NCBI RefSeq assembly: GCF_933208505.1
Contig: NZ_CAKOEU010000004.1
Strand: one strand, 5' to 3'
Origin: Convivina praedatoris
GTDB lineage: Bacteria; Bacillota; Bacilli; Lactobacillales; Lactobacillaceae
Length of the DNA: 64,000 nucleotides
Shown here piece after piece: positions 23,780-32,312 of the stretch. The notes under the pieces are model-generated. The model made no database searches. It had not been told where the DNA came from and saw nothing but the letters and a program-made list of their open reading frames with translations. The stretch's first letter is position 1, and each line of letters begins with the position of its first letter. A program made the position numbers and the translations under genes.

Positions 23780-23886
23780 GAACTTTGTCATTATACCCAA
23801 AATTAAAAATAATGACAATCGTCATAAGGAGCGGCTGCTTTTTGATATAATAATTTAAGAAGCAATCTAGAAAGGAGCTGGCAAAC

Positions 23887-23913
23887 TTGAGTAGCCAGAA
23901 AAACAATGGGTAA
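23887..23913 (+). CDS. Possible 8-codon leader overlapping the upp start
   Basis: The only good ribosome site here, AAAGGAGC, is 30 bases before the upp ATG but 9 bases before a TTG that reads M-S-S-Q-K-N-N-G-stop. The leader's stop lies just inside upp, so upp could be translated by coupling. A minus-10 TATAAT is at 23846-23851. Weak, based on spacing only. Confidence 0.3.
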   Translation: MSSQKNNG

Positions 23914-24535
23914 AGTATACGAAGTTAAGCATCCTCTAATTCAACATAAGTTGACAATGATTCGGCATAAAGAGGTCGGTACAAAAGATTTTCGGGCGCT
24001 AGTCGATGAATTGGCGATGTTACTAACCTATGAGGCTAGTCGAGATCTTCCGCTAGAAGATATTAGTTTTGACACGCCAGTTGCCCATACTACGCAAAAG
24101 CAACTAACGGGTAAAAAATTAGCCGTGGTGCCGATTTTGCGGGCTGGATTAGGCATGGTTGATGGTATTTTGGAATTAATCCCAGCTGCTAAAGTGGGGC
24201 ATATTGGGATGTATCGCGACGAAGAAAGTTTAGAGCCAGTCGAATATTTCATTAAGTTACCGGAAGATATCCAAAGTCGTGAAGTATTATTAGTTGATCC
24301 AATGTTAGCTACGGGTGGGTCAGCTCGGGATGCCATTAGTGCTTTAAAGGCCCGTGGCGCTCAAAAAATTAAGTTAATTACCTTAGTTTCAGCTCCAGAA
24401 GGGGTTGAGGCCGTTTTGGCTGAGCATCCTGATGTTGATATTTTTACTGCTTCAATTGATGAAGGACTAAACGACCAGGGCTATATCGTGCCTGGTCTTG
24501 GGGATGCTGGTGATCGACTCTTCGGTACCCATTAA
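23906..24535 (+). CDS. upp: Uracil phosphoribosyltransferase
   Basis: A 209-residue cytosolic salvage enzyme joining uracil to PRPP to make UMP. Hallmarks: KHPLIQHKLTMIRHK-like start (here VKHPLIQHKLTMIR), VPILRAGLGMVDG near residue 78, the PRPP loop DPMLATGGSA near residue 131, and the uracil-binding C-terminus GYIVPGLGDAGDR. Full length. It may carry much of pyrimidine supply if the CarA/CarB-like pair further right is inactive. Confidence 0.95.
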   Translation: MGKVYEVKHPLIQHKLTMIRHKEVGTKDFRALVDELAMLLTYEASRDLPLEDISFDTPVAHTTQKQLTGKKLAVVPILRAGLGMVDGILELIPAAKVGHIGMYRDEESLEPVEYFIKLPEDIQSREVLLVDPMLATGGSARDAISALKARGAQKIKLITLVSAPEGVEAVLAEHPDVDIFTASIDEGLNDQGYIVPGLGDAGDRLFGTH

Positions 24536-24552
24536 TTTAGGATACAGAGAAC

Positions 24553-25953
24553 ATGAATAAAGAGTCTAATCAAGGGCCAACACAAAAGACCCGTTTGCAA
24601 CTTTTTGATAGGCACACACAATCTTCAGACCGTAGTAGGGGCAAGATAATCGTCTTAGGCCTGGCTCTGCTCGGCCTTTTTTGTGTGGGTTTAGGATTGC
24701 TTTTTTACCAGCAACGACCAGTTAAGCCAACTCAGAGGGTTGCTACAGCTCAACCGATTACGTTACACACTAAAGCCAAGTATGCGATAGTTATTGATGC
24801 CAAGACGGGTCAAATTTTGGGACAAAAAGATGCTAATCAATTAGTTGGGATTGCCTCACAAACTAAGATGTTAACAGCTTATGGTGTCTTGCGAGCAGTT
24901 GAACGGGGGCAAATTAAGTGGAGTGACAAGGTACCCATTAATCAGCATACGGATTGGTCGAATAAAGATTCGGATACGTATGCTCATCTGGATATTCATG
25001 CAGGCCAAGCAATTGCTGTTCGGGCGTTATATGGTGCAATGTTTACCAGTTCGGCTAATGATGCAGCCTTGGCTTTAGCTGAGTACGTTAAACCTAAAGA
25101 TAAAAGCCAGCAAGCAGAACTGCAGCAGTGGGCTGATGAATTACATTTAACAGGTTCTAAATGGTACAACGCTGCTGGTCAGGTTAATCGAGATGCCTTT
25201 GATTTTGAGGTGAAAAATGCCCAGCCAAACGCTGAAAATAAGGCAACGGTCACGCAATTAGCTACCTTGGCTTGGCAGGATTTGAAAATGGATCCTAGTT
25301 TGCGAGAGTACTATCAAAAGTTGGGCTTAGTTTATCACCCGACGCCGGATGTAAATAAGATTGCTCAAACTGAGTACTCTAAGTTTAAACAACAGGTTTT
25401 ACCGAATTTACATAATGCTGATAATTTTAAATTTGAAGGCTTAAAAACCGGCTCAACTCCTGATTCTGGGGGTGCATTTACTGGTTTGTTAAAGGATCGT
25501 GCTGGTCATGAATTGATTACGGTTGTCAGTGGTGCCGGGCGTTACACGGACCAAATTGAACGTTACCAATATACCGTTGATGTGGCTAATGAAGTCTTAG
25601 AACATACTGTGCCTTGTACTTTTACTGCTGGTCAGACCATTGCTGGAGCTGGTACAGTCGTTAATTCAGCAGTAAAAACTGGCAAAACAGCGGTTGTTGT
25701 GCAAGAAACGAAAACTTATTGGGTTCCTAAGGAAGCTCAGTCATCTAATTTAGGTGTTTATCCGCCAAACAAAATTAATCAGGCCCCTGTTAAGAATGGT
25801 CAAAGGATAGTGAAATTGACACCGGCTTTAAAAACAGAGTATATTCCTAATAGTCAAAAAACTGATCGAGGTTTAGCGATGATCAGTACTCAAAATGAAG
25901 CGACAGCTGCCTGGTGGCAACGATGTTTTAATTGGCTCTTTGTTTATTCGTAA
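24553..25953 (+). CDS. dacA: D-alanyl-D-alanine carboxypeptidase (low-mass PBP, S11 family)
   Basis: A 466-residue enzyme trimming the terminal D-Ala of peptidoglycan stems. A membrane segment (IIVLGLALLGLFCVGLGLL, about 34-53) anchors it outside. Active-site motifs: SQTK near 97-100, SAN in SSANDAALA near 165, and KTGST near 298. A PBP5-type C-terminal beta domain follows (about 355-450), and the last residues WWQRCFNWLF look like an amphipathic membrane-binding helix. It follows upp by 17 bases with a weak ribosome site and is closed by a 15-bp terminator. Confidence 0.9.
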   Translation: MNKESNQGPTQKTRLQLFDRHTQSSDRSRGKIIVLGLALLGLFCVGLGLLFYQQRPVKPTQRVATAQPITLHTKAKYAIVIDAKTGQILGQKDANQLVGIASQTKMLTAYGVLRAVERGQIKWSDKVPINQHTDWSNKDSDTYAHLDIHAGQAIAVRALYGAMFTSSANDAALALAEYVKPKDKSQQAELQQWADELHLTGSKWYNAAGQVNRDAFDFEVKNAQPNAENKATVTQLATLAWQDLKMDPSLREYYQKLGLVYHPTPDVNKIAQTEYSKFKQQVLPNLHNADNFKFEGLKTGSTPDSGGAFTGLLKDRAGHELITVVSGAGRYTDQIERYQYTVDVANEVLEHTVPCTFTAGQTIAGAGTVVNSAVKTGKTAVVVQETKTYWVPKEAQSSNLGVYPPNKINQAPVKNGQRIVKLTPALKTEYIPNSQKTDRGLAMISTQNEATAAWWQRCFNWLFVYS

Positions 25954-25960
25954 GGTTTCT

Positions 25961-26000
25961 ATCGGTTTATCTGAATATTTCAGGTAGACCGATTTCTTTT
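25961..26000 (+). terminator. Terminator after dacA
   Basis: A 15-bp stem (25961-25975 with 25979-25993, one G-T pair), loop TAT, followed by TTCTTTT. Strong. Confidence 0.85.
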
Positions 26001-26048
26001 ATTAGGAAAGTTACCCTCCTTATCGCTTGATAAACAAGCTTTATATGG

Positions 26049-26077
26049 GCATTTTATCCATTAAAATATGGTATACT
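26049..26077 (+). promoter_or_regulatory. Promoter of the first NEAT gene
   Basis: Extended minus-10 TGGTATACT (26069-26077). The same TGGTATACT element precedes the second NEAT gene at 28890-28898. No convincing Fur-type palindrome is seen at either, though iron control would be expected for NEAT proteins. Confidence 0.6.
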
Positions 26078-26121
26078 ACTGTTGAATTTTTATTTGGAAT
26101 TAGATATGTGAGGAGAAGGAA

Positions 26122-28869
26122 ATGGTTCAAAAAGAAACACATCGAGTGAAGATGTTCAAGGCCGGGAAACTATGGTTAACAGCCGGGGTTACGGTAGCTA
26201 CTTTGGGAGCGGTATCAGCTACCCAAGTCAATACACCAGCGCTGGCCGCTGAAGTTACTAGTACGAGCAGTGCTGATGATCCAATGCAATTAGCTGATGG
26301 TGAATATCAAATTAACTACGTTATGAATGAAAGTGGTAAAACCACGCCATCCATGATGCAGTCGATGTTTGGTAATCCAGCTACGGCAGTGGTTAATGGT
26401 AATCAAATTACCATGACCTTTACCTTCAATGATTCAATGTTTACTACGGCAGCACAGTTGTCTGATATGTTGACCTCGTGGACCTTTAACGGGGTGGAAT
26501 CACAAAAGAGTGGTATTACCCGTTCCGTTACGCTGGATAAGGCAGCTCTTGCTTCAACTATTAAGATGGATGTTGCTTATCCACACCATCAACAGGCTGA
26601 TTTTAATTTTAAGTCGGCAACTTTAGTTAAGGCGGCCTCTGACTCCACTAGTACAGCTAGTCAAACAAGTACCGCTACTATTTCTGATAGCAAAACGTCA
26701 GCTAGTACTAGTACTGCTAGTGATTCAGTAGCGCCAATTAGCCAATCTGCTGCGCCTAACAGTGATGTCAATAAGCATGATGTTGGCTTTCAGATGATGC
26801 GCTTTGATGATCCTAAGACTCCATCAGTGATGTCTAAGATGATTGCCCAGCCGGCTAAGGTTTTTTATAGCGCCGATGGTAAAAACGTTACCATGACCTT
26901 TAGTTTTTCCAATAGTGGTTCAGCATTTGGTAACGGACAAGCGCTATCGGATATGCTGCATTATTGGAAATTTAATAATGTCCCAGCTACTAAAAATGGC
27001 TTAGATTGGACAGTGACTTTGCCAACTAAGGATCTAGATAAGGCCATCCTCATGGAGGTGAGTTACTTCCAAGTTGAACAGGCTCAGTTACTTATGGATA
27101 AAATGCCTGCTTTTGTGGATGTTACTTCGTTATCCGCTAGTACCCAGGCCAGCACAAAAACTAGTGAATCAGCAAGTCAATCAATCATTACTAGTACAAC
27201 CCTAAAAGAATCAATTAGTTTAAGCTCAAGTAAGGCAGGTAGTGAAAGCCAGTCTGCTAGAGCTAGTTTGAGTCAAAAAGTTAGTGAACAACAAAGTGAT
27301 TCACTAAGCAAATCTAATAGTGTTGACCAAAGTCAGAGTGAAAGTCAAAGTAAAGTAGCAAGTGCTTCAACTAGTTTGAGTGAAGCGCTTAGTGCCAAGC
27401 AAAGTACCTCTGTGAGTGAGTCTATTAGTACCAGTTTGAGCCAAGTTAATAGTCAAAAAGCAGCTTCAACTAGCCAAACCAGCGATTCAACGACTTCTGA
27501 CAGCCAAGACACAACTAGCCAGATCAGCGACTCGACAGTATCAGACAGTCAAGGCTCAACTAGTCAATCAACAACTGATAACAATAGTGTTAACAGCCAT
27601 GAAATTAGCTATAAGATGATTCGCCATGATGGTAGTAATCAACCTTCAGTTATGGCTAAGATGGTTTCTCAACCAGCCAAGTTGGTTTACAGTGCTGATG
27701 GACAAAATGCAACTTTGACTTTTAGTTTTGCTAATAGCGGTTCATCATTTGGTAATGGCCAAGCCCTATCAGATATGTTGCATTATTGGAAGTTTAATGG
27801 CGTACCCGCTCAAAAGAACGGCTTGGACTGGACAGTAACTTTGCCAACTACGGATCTTAATAAGATGATTCTGATGGAAGTAAGTTATTTCCAAACTGAG
27901 CAAGCAGAATTATACCTAGATGCAGTGCCAGCCTTTGTGGCACCAGACAAACCATCTAATAACTCGACTAGTCAAACCCCTTCAGTGCCAACTAGTCAAG
28001 CTTCACAAAGTACTAACAGTCAATCAACAGCTTCTGATAACCAATCCAGTGATTCCAACAGTAAGTCAACTGGCACTTCAACTAGTACAACTCCGGCTTC
28101 ACAAGGTTCAGATTCTAAGTCAAACAGTATTAGCAACTCAACTACTAGTGAATCTCAAGTCACTAATAGCCAAAATGCTAAAAAGGCCATTGTTCCTGGC
28201 ACTTACTCTGCTGATTACAGTATGAAGAAGTCTGGTACCGCTGAGCCATCCGTTATGGATAAGATGTTTGATAAACCCGCTAAGGTTGTTATTAGTGCCG
28301 ACGGGAAGCAAGCCACTTTGACCTTTACCTTTACTCAGGGGGATACTACTTTTGGTAGTGGTGATTTGTTGGCTAACATGTTGAAAGAATGGACTTTCAA
28401 TGGCGTGCCCGCCGTGCGTGATGGCCGTAACTGGACGGTAACTTTACCAAGTAACGCTTTGAAGAACGCCATTCATATGAAGGTAACTTACTTCCAAACG
28501 GAAGAAGCTGATCTTTACTTAAAGGATTGGAATATGGATGATTCGGGGGCTGATAGTCAAATTCCTAGCGATATCACACCTAATTCACAGTCTGATGCTA
28601 CCCACCAAGGTAGCAAGTCAACCAATAATTCGGCAATTGTGAATGGTAGTGCCCAATCAACTTCATCGGCAGCTACAGTAGTTGATTTTCCACAAATCAA
28701 TAGTGCGGTAGCGCCCCTAACTGGTAGCTACCCATCAGCCAATACTAGTGCCCAGTCCTTGCCAAAAACTAGTCAAACTAGTCTCAATGCCTCTGCTGCA
28801 GTGCTAGCAACTGCCTTGGCCTTCTTTGGCATTAGTGCTGGTGCCAGTCTTAACCGTCGCAAAAAGTAG
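26122..28869 (+). CDS. Cell-wall-anchored protein with four NEAT domains
   Basis: A 915-residue surface protein. A KxYKxGKxW-like signal (KMFKAGKLW, residues 10-18, then an Ala-rich core) is followed by four NEAT-like domains at about 58-172, 218-333, 493-607 and 693-805. Ser-rich linkers join them; the longest spans about 340-490. The C-terminal anchor is LPKTS, a hydrophobic stretch and RRKK. NEAT domains elsewhere bind haem. Here domains 2-4 have PSVMxKM where a Tyr is common in the ligand helix, and VSYFQxEQA or VTYFQTEEA at the last strands, keeping one Tyr of the YxxxY pair. Domains 2 and 3 are nearly identical, a recent duplication. No haem transporter lies nearby. Confidence 0.8.
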   Translation: MVQKETHRVKMFKAGKLWLTAGVTVATLGAVSATQVNTPALAAEVTSTSSADDPMQLADGEYQINYVMNESGKTTPSMMQSMFGNPATAVVNGNQITMTFTFNDSMFTTAAQLSDMLTSWTFNGVESQKSGITRSVTLDKAALASTIKMDVAYPHHQQADFNFKSATLVKAASDSTSTASQTSTATISDSKTSASTSTASDSVAPISQSAAPNSDVNKHDVGFQMMRFDDPKTPSVMSKMIAQPAKVFYSADGKNVTMTFSFSNSGSAFGNGQALSDMLHYWKFNNVPATKNGLDWTVTLPTKDLDKAILMEVSYFQVEQAQLLMDKMPAFVDVTSLSASTQASTKTSESASQSIITSTTLKESISLSSSKAGSESQSARASLSQKVSEQQSDSLSKSNSVDQSQSESQSKVASASTSLSEALSAKQSTSVSESISTSLSQVNSQKAASTSQTSDSTTSDSQDTTSQISDSTVSDSQGSTSQSTTDNNSVNSHEISYKMIRHDGSNQPSVMAKMVSQPAKLVYSADGQNATLTFSFANSGSSFGNGQALSDMLHYWKFNGVPAQKNGLDWTVTLPTTDLNKMILMEVSYFQTEQAELYLDAVPAFVAPDKPSNNSTSQTPSVPTSQASQSTNSQSTASDNQSSDSNSKSTGTSTSTTPASQGSDSKSNSISNSTTSESQVTNSQNAKKAIVPGTYSADYSMKKSGTAEPSVMDKMFDKPAKVVISADGKQATLTFTFTQGDTTFGSGDLLANMLKEWTFNGVPAVRDGRNWTVTLPSNALKNAIHMKVTYFQTEEADLYLKDWNMDDSGADSQIPSDITPNSQSDATHQGSKSTNNSAIVNGSAQSTSSAATVVDFPQINSAVAPLTGSYPSANTSAQSLPKTSQTSLNASAAVLATALAFFGISAGASLNRRKK

Positions 28870-28886
28870 AATTCATAAAATAATCA

Positions 28887-28898
28887 TTGTGGTATACT
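28887..28898 (+). promoter_or_regulatory. Promoter of the second NEAT gene
   Basis: TGGTATACT extended minus-10 (28890-28898), 37 bases before ATG 28935, with an excellent AGGAGG site. It gives the second NEAT gene its own transcript beside any read-through. Confidence 0.6.
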
Positions 28899-28934
28899 GA
28901 ATACAAGTGAAAGTGTATTTAGGAGGAAACTTTT

Positions 28935-30320
28935 ATGAATAAGCAAGTAAAGCAACACGTGAAGATGTTCAAGGCCGGTAAATTGTGGTTGACTGCTGGT
29001 GTCGTAGCCCTTGGTATGGGTGCTGCTACTGTCGCTGCCACTAGTCCAGTCGCATCAGCCGATACTGCTGCTGTTCAAGCACAACAAAGTATCAATGGAT
29101 ATGCCGATGGTACTTATACAATGCCATTTGCCATTATGGAAACTGGTAGCACCCAAAATCTTTCGCAAATGCAAGGTATTTTTGCTAACCCAGCAACTAT
29201 CACTTTGAAGGGTGATCAAGCAACTTTGACTTTGGCTCCTGCCGGTGAATTATCAGGAACCAACGCAACTATGTATAACAACTTGGTTAAGACCATGACC
29301 TTTAATGGCAAGCCAGTGACAGCGTCAGGTAACAATATTTCTGTTACTTTGCCAAAGGATGATTTCAATAAAACTATTATTATGAGTGTTTCAGCTCTTG
29401 GATCAACTCAAAATGCTGATTTTCATGCTGTTAACCAATTTACTCCAGTTAATGGTGGTAGCACCTCAACTTCTGAAGCTCCGAAGACCTCAGCTTCAGC
29501 TTCTGAAGCGCCAAAGACTTCAACTGCTAGTGAAAGTCAAAAGCCTTCTGCTTCTACTAGTGCAACCCCAGCACCTTCAACTAGTGCTGCAAGTACTTCA
29601 ACTGCTGCCCAAAGCACTGAATACAAAGCTGAATTCAAGATGGTTAAGGAAAACAGTTCCGAAGCCTCTGTCATGGACAAGATGTTTGAGAAGCCTGCCA
29701 AGGTGGTTTACAGTGCTGATCGTAAGAACGTGACTTTGTCATTTACCTTCGGTAATGGTTCATCTTTTGGTGATGGTAACGCTTTGTCAGGTATGTTGAA
29801 GTCATGGACTTTCAACGGTGTTGAAGCTACTCGTAATGGTCGTGTTTGGTCAGTAACTTTGCCAGCTTCAGCTGTAAAGTCACCAATCGACATGAAGGTT
29901 ACTTACTTCCAAAGCGAAGAAGCCAAGTTGGTTATTACTAACATGACGACTATGGATGGTAAAGCCTTTGATTTCAAGGCTGACGAATCTTCGTCGACTA
30001 CTAACAACGGTGGTTCAACTATGCCAAGTTCAACTGTCGATTCACAGTCCAAGACTGATTCAAAGTCAAGTGCAGTTTCAACTTCAGAAAGTGGCAGCGT
30101 TAATGCTGGTACTGACACAAAGGGAACTAGCACATCTTCAGCTGCAACGACTCCAGTTGCCCACAAGGGGCAACAAGCTCCTGCAGCTAAGACGACAACC
30201 ACTTCAGCTTTGCCAAAGACTGCCCAAGAAGCCGCTAACAACAACACAGTTGCTATGATTCTTGCAGCCTTAGGCTTGACTAGTGCTGTTGCTTATATGA
30301 CTTACCGTCGTAAGCACTAA
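28935..30320 (+). CDS. Cell-wall-anchored protein with two NEAT-like domains
   Basis: A 461-residue surface protein paralogous to its neighbour. The signal is KMFKAGKLW (residues 13-21). The first NEAT-like domain (about 51-170) has lost the final-strand Tyr (MSVSALGSTQNADF) and so looks degenerate for haem. A Ser/Ala/Pro linker follows. The second domain (about 227-345) keeps ASVMDKMFEKPAKV and MKVTYFQSEEAKL. After another Ser/Thr-rich linker comes LPKTA, a membrane stretch and YRRKH. Codon use is more biased than in the first gene, suggesting higher expression. It probably works with the four-domain protein in passing haem; inference. Confidence 0.8.
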   Translation: MNKQVKQHVKMFKAGKLWLTAGVVALGMGAATVAATSPVASADTAAVQAQQSINGYADGTYTMPFAIMETGSTQNLSQMQGIFANPATITLKGDQATLTLAPAGELSGTNATMYNNLVKTMTFNGKPVTASGNNISVTLPKDDFNKTIIMSVSALGSTQNADFHAVNQFTPVNGGSTSTSEAPKTSASASEAPKTSTASESQKPSASTSATPAPSTSAASTSTAAQSTEYKAEFKMVKENSSEASVMDKMFEKPAKVVYSADRKNVTLSFTFGNGSSFGDGNALSGMLKSWTFNGVEATRNGRVWSVTLPASAVKSPIDMKVTYFQSEEAKLVITNMTTMDGKAFDFKADESSSTTNNGGSTMPSSTVDSQSKTDSKSSAVSTSESGSVNAGTDTKGTSTSSAATTPVAHKGQQAPAAKTTTTSALPKTAQEAANNNTVAMILAALGLTSAVAYMTYRRKH

Positions 30321-30337
30321 TAAGAATTTAGTGAAAA

Positions 30338-30358
30338 AACACCTTGGGGTGTTTTTTT
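30338..30358 (+). terminator. Terminator of the NEAT operon
   Basis: AACACC, loop TTGG, GGTGTT, then TTTTTTT (30338-30358), 18 bases after the stop codon. Confidence 0.85.
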
Positions 30359-30376
30359 ACTTGATAAAAGAGCAAT

Positions 30377-30406
30377 AAAAAAGACCAGCACTGGCTGGTC
30401 TTTTTT
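30377..30406. terminator. Bidirectional terminator between converging genes
   Basis: GACCAGC (30383-30389), loop ACT, GGCTGGTC, flanked by A6 on the left and T6 on the right, so it works on both strands. On the minus strand it ends the CsbD/YtxH-like gene. Confidence 0.82.
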
Positions 30407-30422
30407 ATATTAATTATATTGA

Positions 30423-30719
30423 TTAAGAAAGGGCTTCCTCGGCCTTCTCTTTAACATCTTTAGCAGCATCCTTGACGTCACTTTGAACGTCTTGAGCAGC
30501 ATTCTTAACATTGCCCTTGGCTTCATTAAAGGAGCCTTCAACCTTATCACCGGTATTACCTGTAACGGCACCCTTGATTTGCTGTGCCTTACCAGACCAT
30601 TCATCGGTCATAGCATCAACACGATCACGTAATTCACGTACTGAATCTTGATCCTTTAGCAAAGTGTATGCCAAAGCTGCGTTACCAACAAGACTTAATC
30701 CAAGCAAAAAGTTCTTCAT
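30423..30719 (-). CDS. YtxH/CsbD-like membrane-tethered stress protein
   Basis: A 98-residue protein. An N-terminal membrane segment (FLLGLSLVGNAALAYTLL) is followed by a Lys/Asp/Ala-rich helical tail (DAAKDVKEKAEEALS) like that of the 48-residue protein at 22828. A CsbD-like middle (WSGKAQQIKGAVTGNTGDKVEG) is visible. Ribosome site GGAG lies upstream on the minus strand. Such proteins are induced by stress in Bacillota; the exact role is unknown. The 368 bases between this gene and 31087 hold AT-rich sequence with divergent promoters. Confidence 0.7.
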   Translation of the reverse strand: MKNFLLGLSLVGNAALAYTLLKDQDSVRELRDRVDAMTDEWSGKAQQIKGAVTGNTGDKVEGSFNEAKGNVKNAAQDVQSDVKDAAKDVKEKAEEALS

Positions 30720-30940
30720 AACTAAAATCTCCTTTGTTCAACTTATCTTAATTATGGTGGCTATTGGTATCTTTGTCAAACATATTCTTTCAAAAGAAGA
30801 AACTAAATATTGAAGGTTAAATTCCTATTGAAATTGTAGATTTTACGCAACAATCAACCATTAAAAAATTTAAATAATTAAATAATAAACAATAAAATTA
30901 TAAAATATTAAATAAAGTTGATTAAATTAGGAAATTTTTT

Positions 30941-30970
30941 TTGTTTTTTTACATTCCTATGCTGTATACT
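30941..30970 (+). promoter_or_regulatory. Promoter and long leader of the third surface gene
   Basis: TTGTTT (30941-30946), 18-base spacer, TATACT (30965-30970). The roughly 110-base untranslated leader contains an inverted repeat, ATGATT with AATCAT, near 31042-31062, ahead of TGGAGG. Long folded leaders often stabilise mRNAs of abundant surface proteins; that reading is inference. Confidence 0.6.
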
Positions 30971-31086
30971 TTAATTGTTGTAAGAAATAATTACACGCGG
31001 AGAAAGTGCACGCCGGTCGGTAGATTATTCGATTTACTGAAAATGATTGCACACAGTAATCATGTGAAATGATGGAGGAAAGATAT

Positions 31087-32163
31087 ATGACTGATACACG
31101 TTATAAGATGTTTAAGTCAGGTAAGATGTGGATGGTTGCCGGAGCTGCTGTTTTGGCAATGGTTCCTGCTGCTGCACAATCAGCAAACGCTGATGATGCT
31201 ACTGCTGCTACTACTGCAGCAACAACTGCAGCTGCTGACACTAATGTTAAGCACGAAACTGCTAAGGAAGGCGAGAAGCCTGTTGCTGTTGGTACTGTTA
31301 CCACTCCTGCTGTTACTAATGCAGATGGTTCAAAGACAACTACAACTACAACTACTACTGAAGCAAAGAATGCTGATGGTTCTTTGACTCAGACTTACAA
31401 GTCTCATGCTGAAACTGTAAGCACTGTAAAACACACAAATTCAAAGAATCAGGTTAACGCTAACGGTGTTAATGACACTACTCAACTTTACAATTTTGAA
31501 GCTAACGGTAAGGCTCAGACATTCACTGTAACTGGTGATCGTACTAAGGCCTTTCCTAAGGCAATGGGAACTGAAGCAGCTCACAGTCAAGTAAACTTCA
31601 AGGTTGTAACTACTAGTGGTGACCCACAAGGGCCTGGTGTTGTAATGGCTGAAGGTACGTTGTATGCTAACAAAGCTGGTGAAAACACAACAACGTTCAC
31701 TTTTACTCCACAAACTAATGGTAAGTACGCATTCCAGTTCGAACAAGTTCCTTTGTCAGATGAAATTGGACAAGGTAATGACGTTGTTTGGAATGACATC
31801 CAAGTTACTTCAACAAAGACTACTTCAACTGACTCAACTGTAGTTAAGGATTTCCCTGCTGCTAAGCCAGTAACTCCAACTCCTGACAGTCAAACTCCTA
31901 AGAGCGAAACTCCTAAGAGTGAAGGTACTCAAAGTACTACATCAGAGAGCCAAGCTCCAGCATCAACTTCAACTTCATCAGCTGCTACTCCTGCAAAGCC
32001 AGTCGCTAAGCCTGCTGTAGCACCTGCTGCTAAGAAGGCTGCTGCCTCAGCATTGCCTGCAACTGCTGAAAAGGCTTCAAACAATGAAGCTGGTTTGATT
32101 GCATTGGCTGCTGCTACTGTTGCTGCATCATTTGGTGTATTGAGCTACAAGCGCAAGCACTAA
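31087..32163 (+). CDS. KxYKxGKxW-signal, LPATA-anchored surface protein of unknown function
   Basis: A 358-residue protein starting at ATG 31087 with GGAGG upstream. The signal is YKMFKSGKMWMVAGA, then an Ala-rich core. A Thr-rich repeat region (about 60-120) leads to a beta-sandwich-like domain (about 125-245; LYNFEANGKAQTFTVTG, then GKYAFQFEQV). A Pro/Ser/Thr wall-spanning region and LPATA, a hydrophobic stretch and YKRKH follow. The anchor departs from LPxTG. Codons are strongly biased to GCT, ACT and AAG, suggesting very high expression. The domain is not NEAT and I do not recognise it. Confidence 0.75.
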   Translation: MTDTRYKMFKSGKMWMVAGAAVLAMVPAAAQSANADDATAATTAATTAAADTNVKHETAKEGEKPVAVGTVTTPAVTNADGSKTTTTTTTTEAKNADGSLTQTYKSHAETVSTVKHTNSKNQVNANGVNDTTQLYNFEANGKAQTFTVTGDRTKAFPKAMGTEAAHSQVNFKVVTTSGDPQGPGVVMAEGTLYANKAGENTTTFTFTPQTNGKYAFQFEQVPLSDEIGQGNDVVWNDIQVTSTKTTSTDSTVVKDFPAAKPVTPTPDSQTPKSETPKSEGTQSTTSESQAPASTSTSSAATPAKPVAKPAVAPAAKKAAASALPATAEKASNNEAGLIALAAATVAASFGVLSYKRKH

Positions 32164-32212
32164 TACCAAGTTTCTTGGTATTGATTAAAGCTACCTTCGG
32201 GTGGCTTTTTTT
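32163..32212 (+). terminator. Tandem hairpins after the surface gene
   Basis: TACCAAG/CTTGGTA (about 32164-32180), then AGCTACC, loop TTCG, GGTGGCT (32189-32206) and TTTTTTT. The second is a strong UUCG-capped terminator. Confidence 0.85.
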
Positions 32213-32312
32213 ATTGGTTTTATACTGGTGGATTTTGTTAAAATAGAGTTGCTGTTTAATCAAAATAAATTGATTAAACAATCATGAACAAAAGAGGCCA
32301 AGAAAGAAAAAT

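Noticed and set aside
26040..28935. Fur box before the NEAT genes
   Set aside because: Only a partial half-site (ATAATCATT near 28879) is seen at the second gene; no full palindrome, so iron control is not claimed.
29903..30247. 114-residue hydrophobic minus-strand frame in the second NEAT gene
   Set aside because: Arises from the Ser/Thr/Ala repeat linker read backwards; no start signals.
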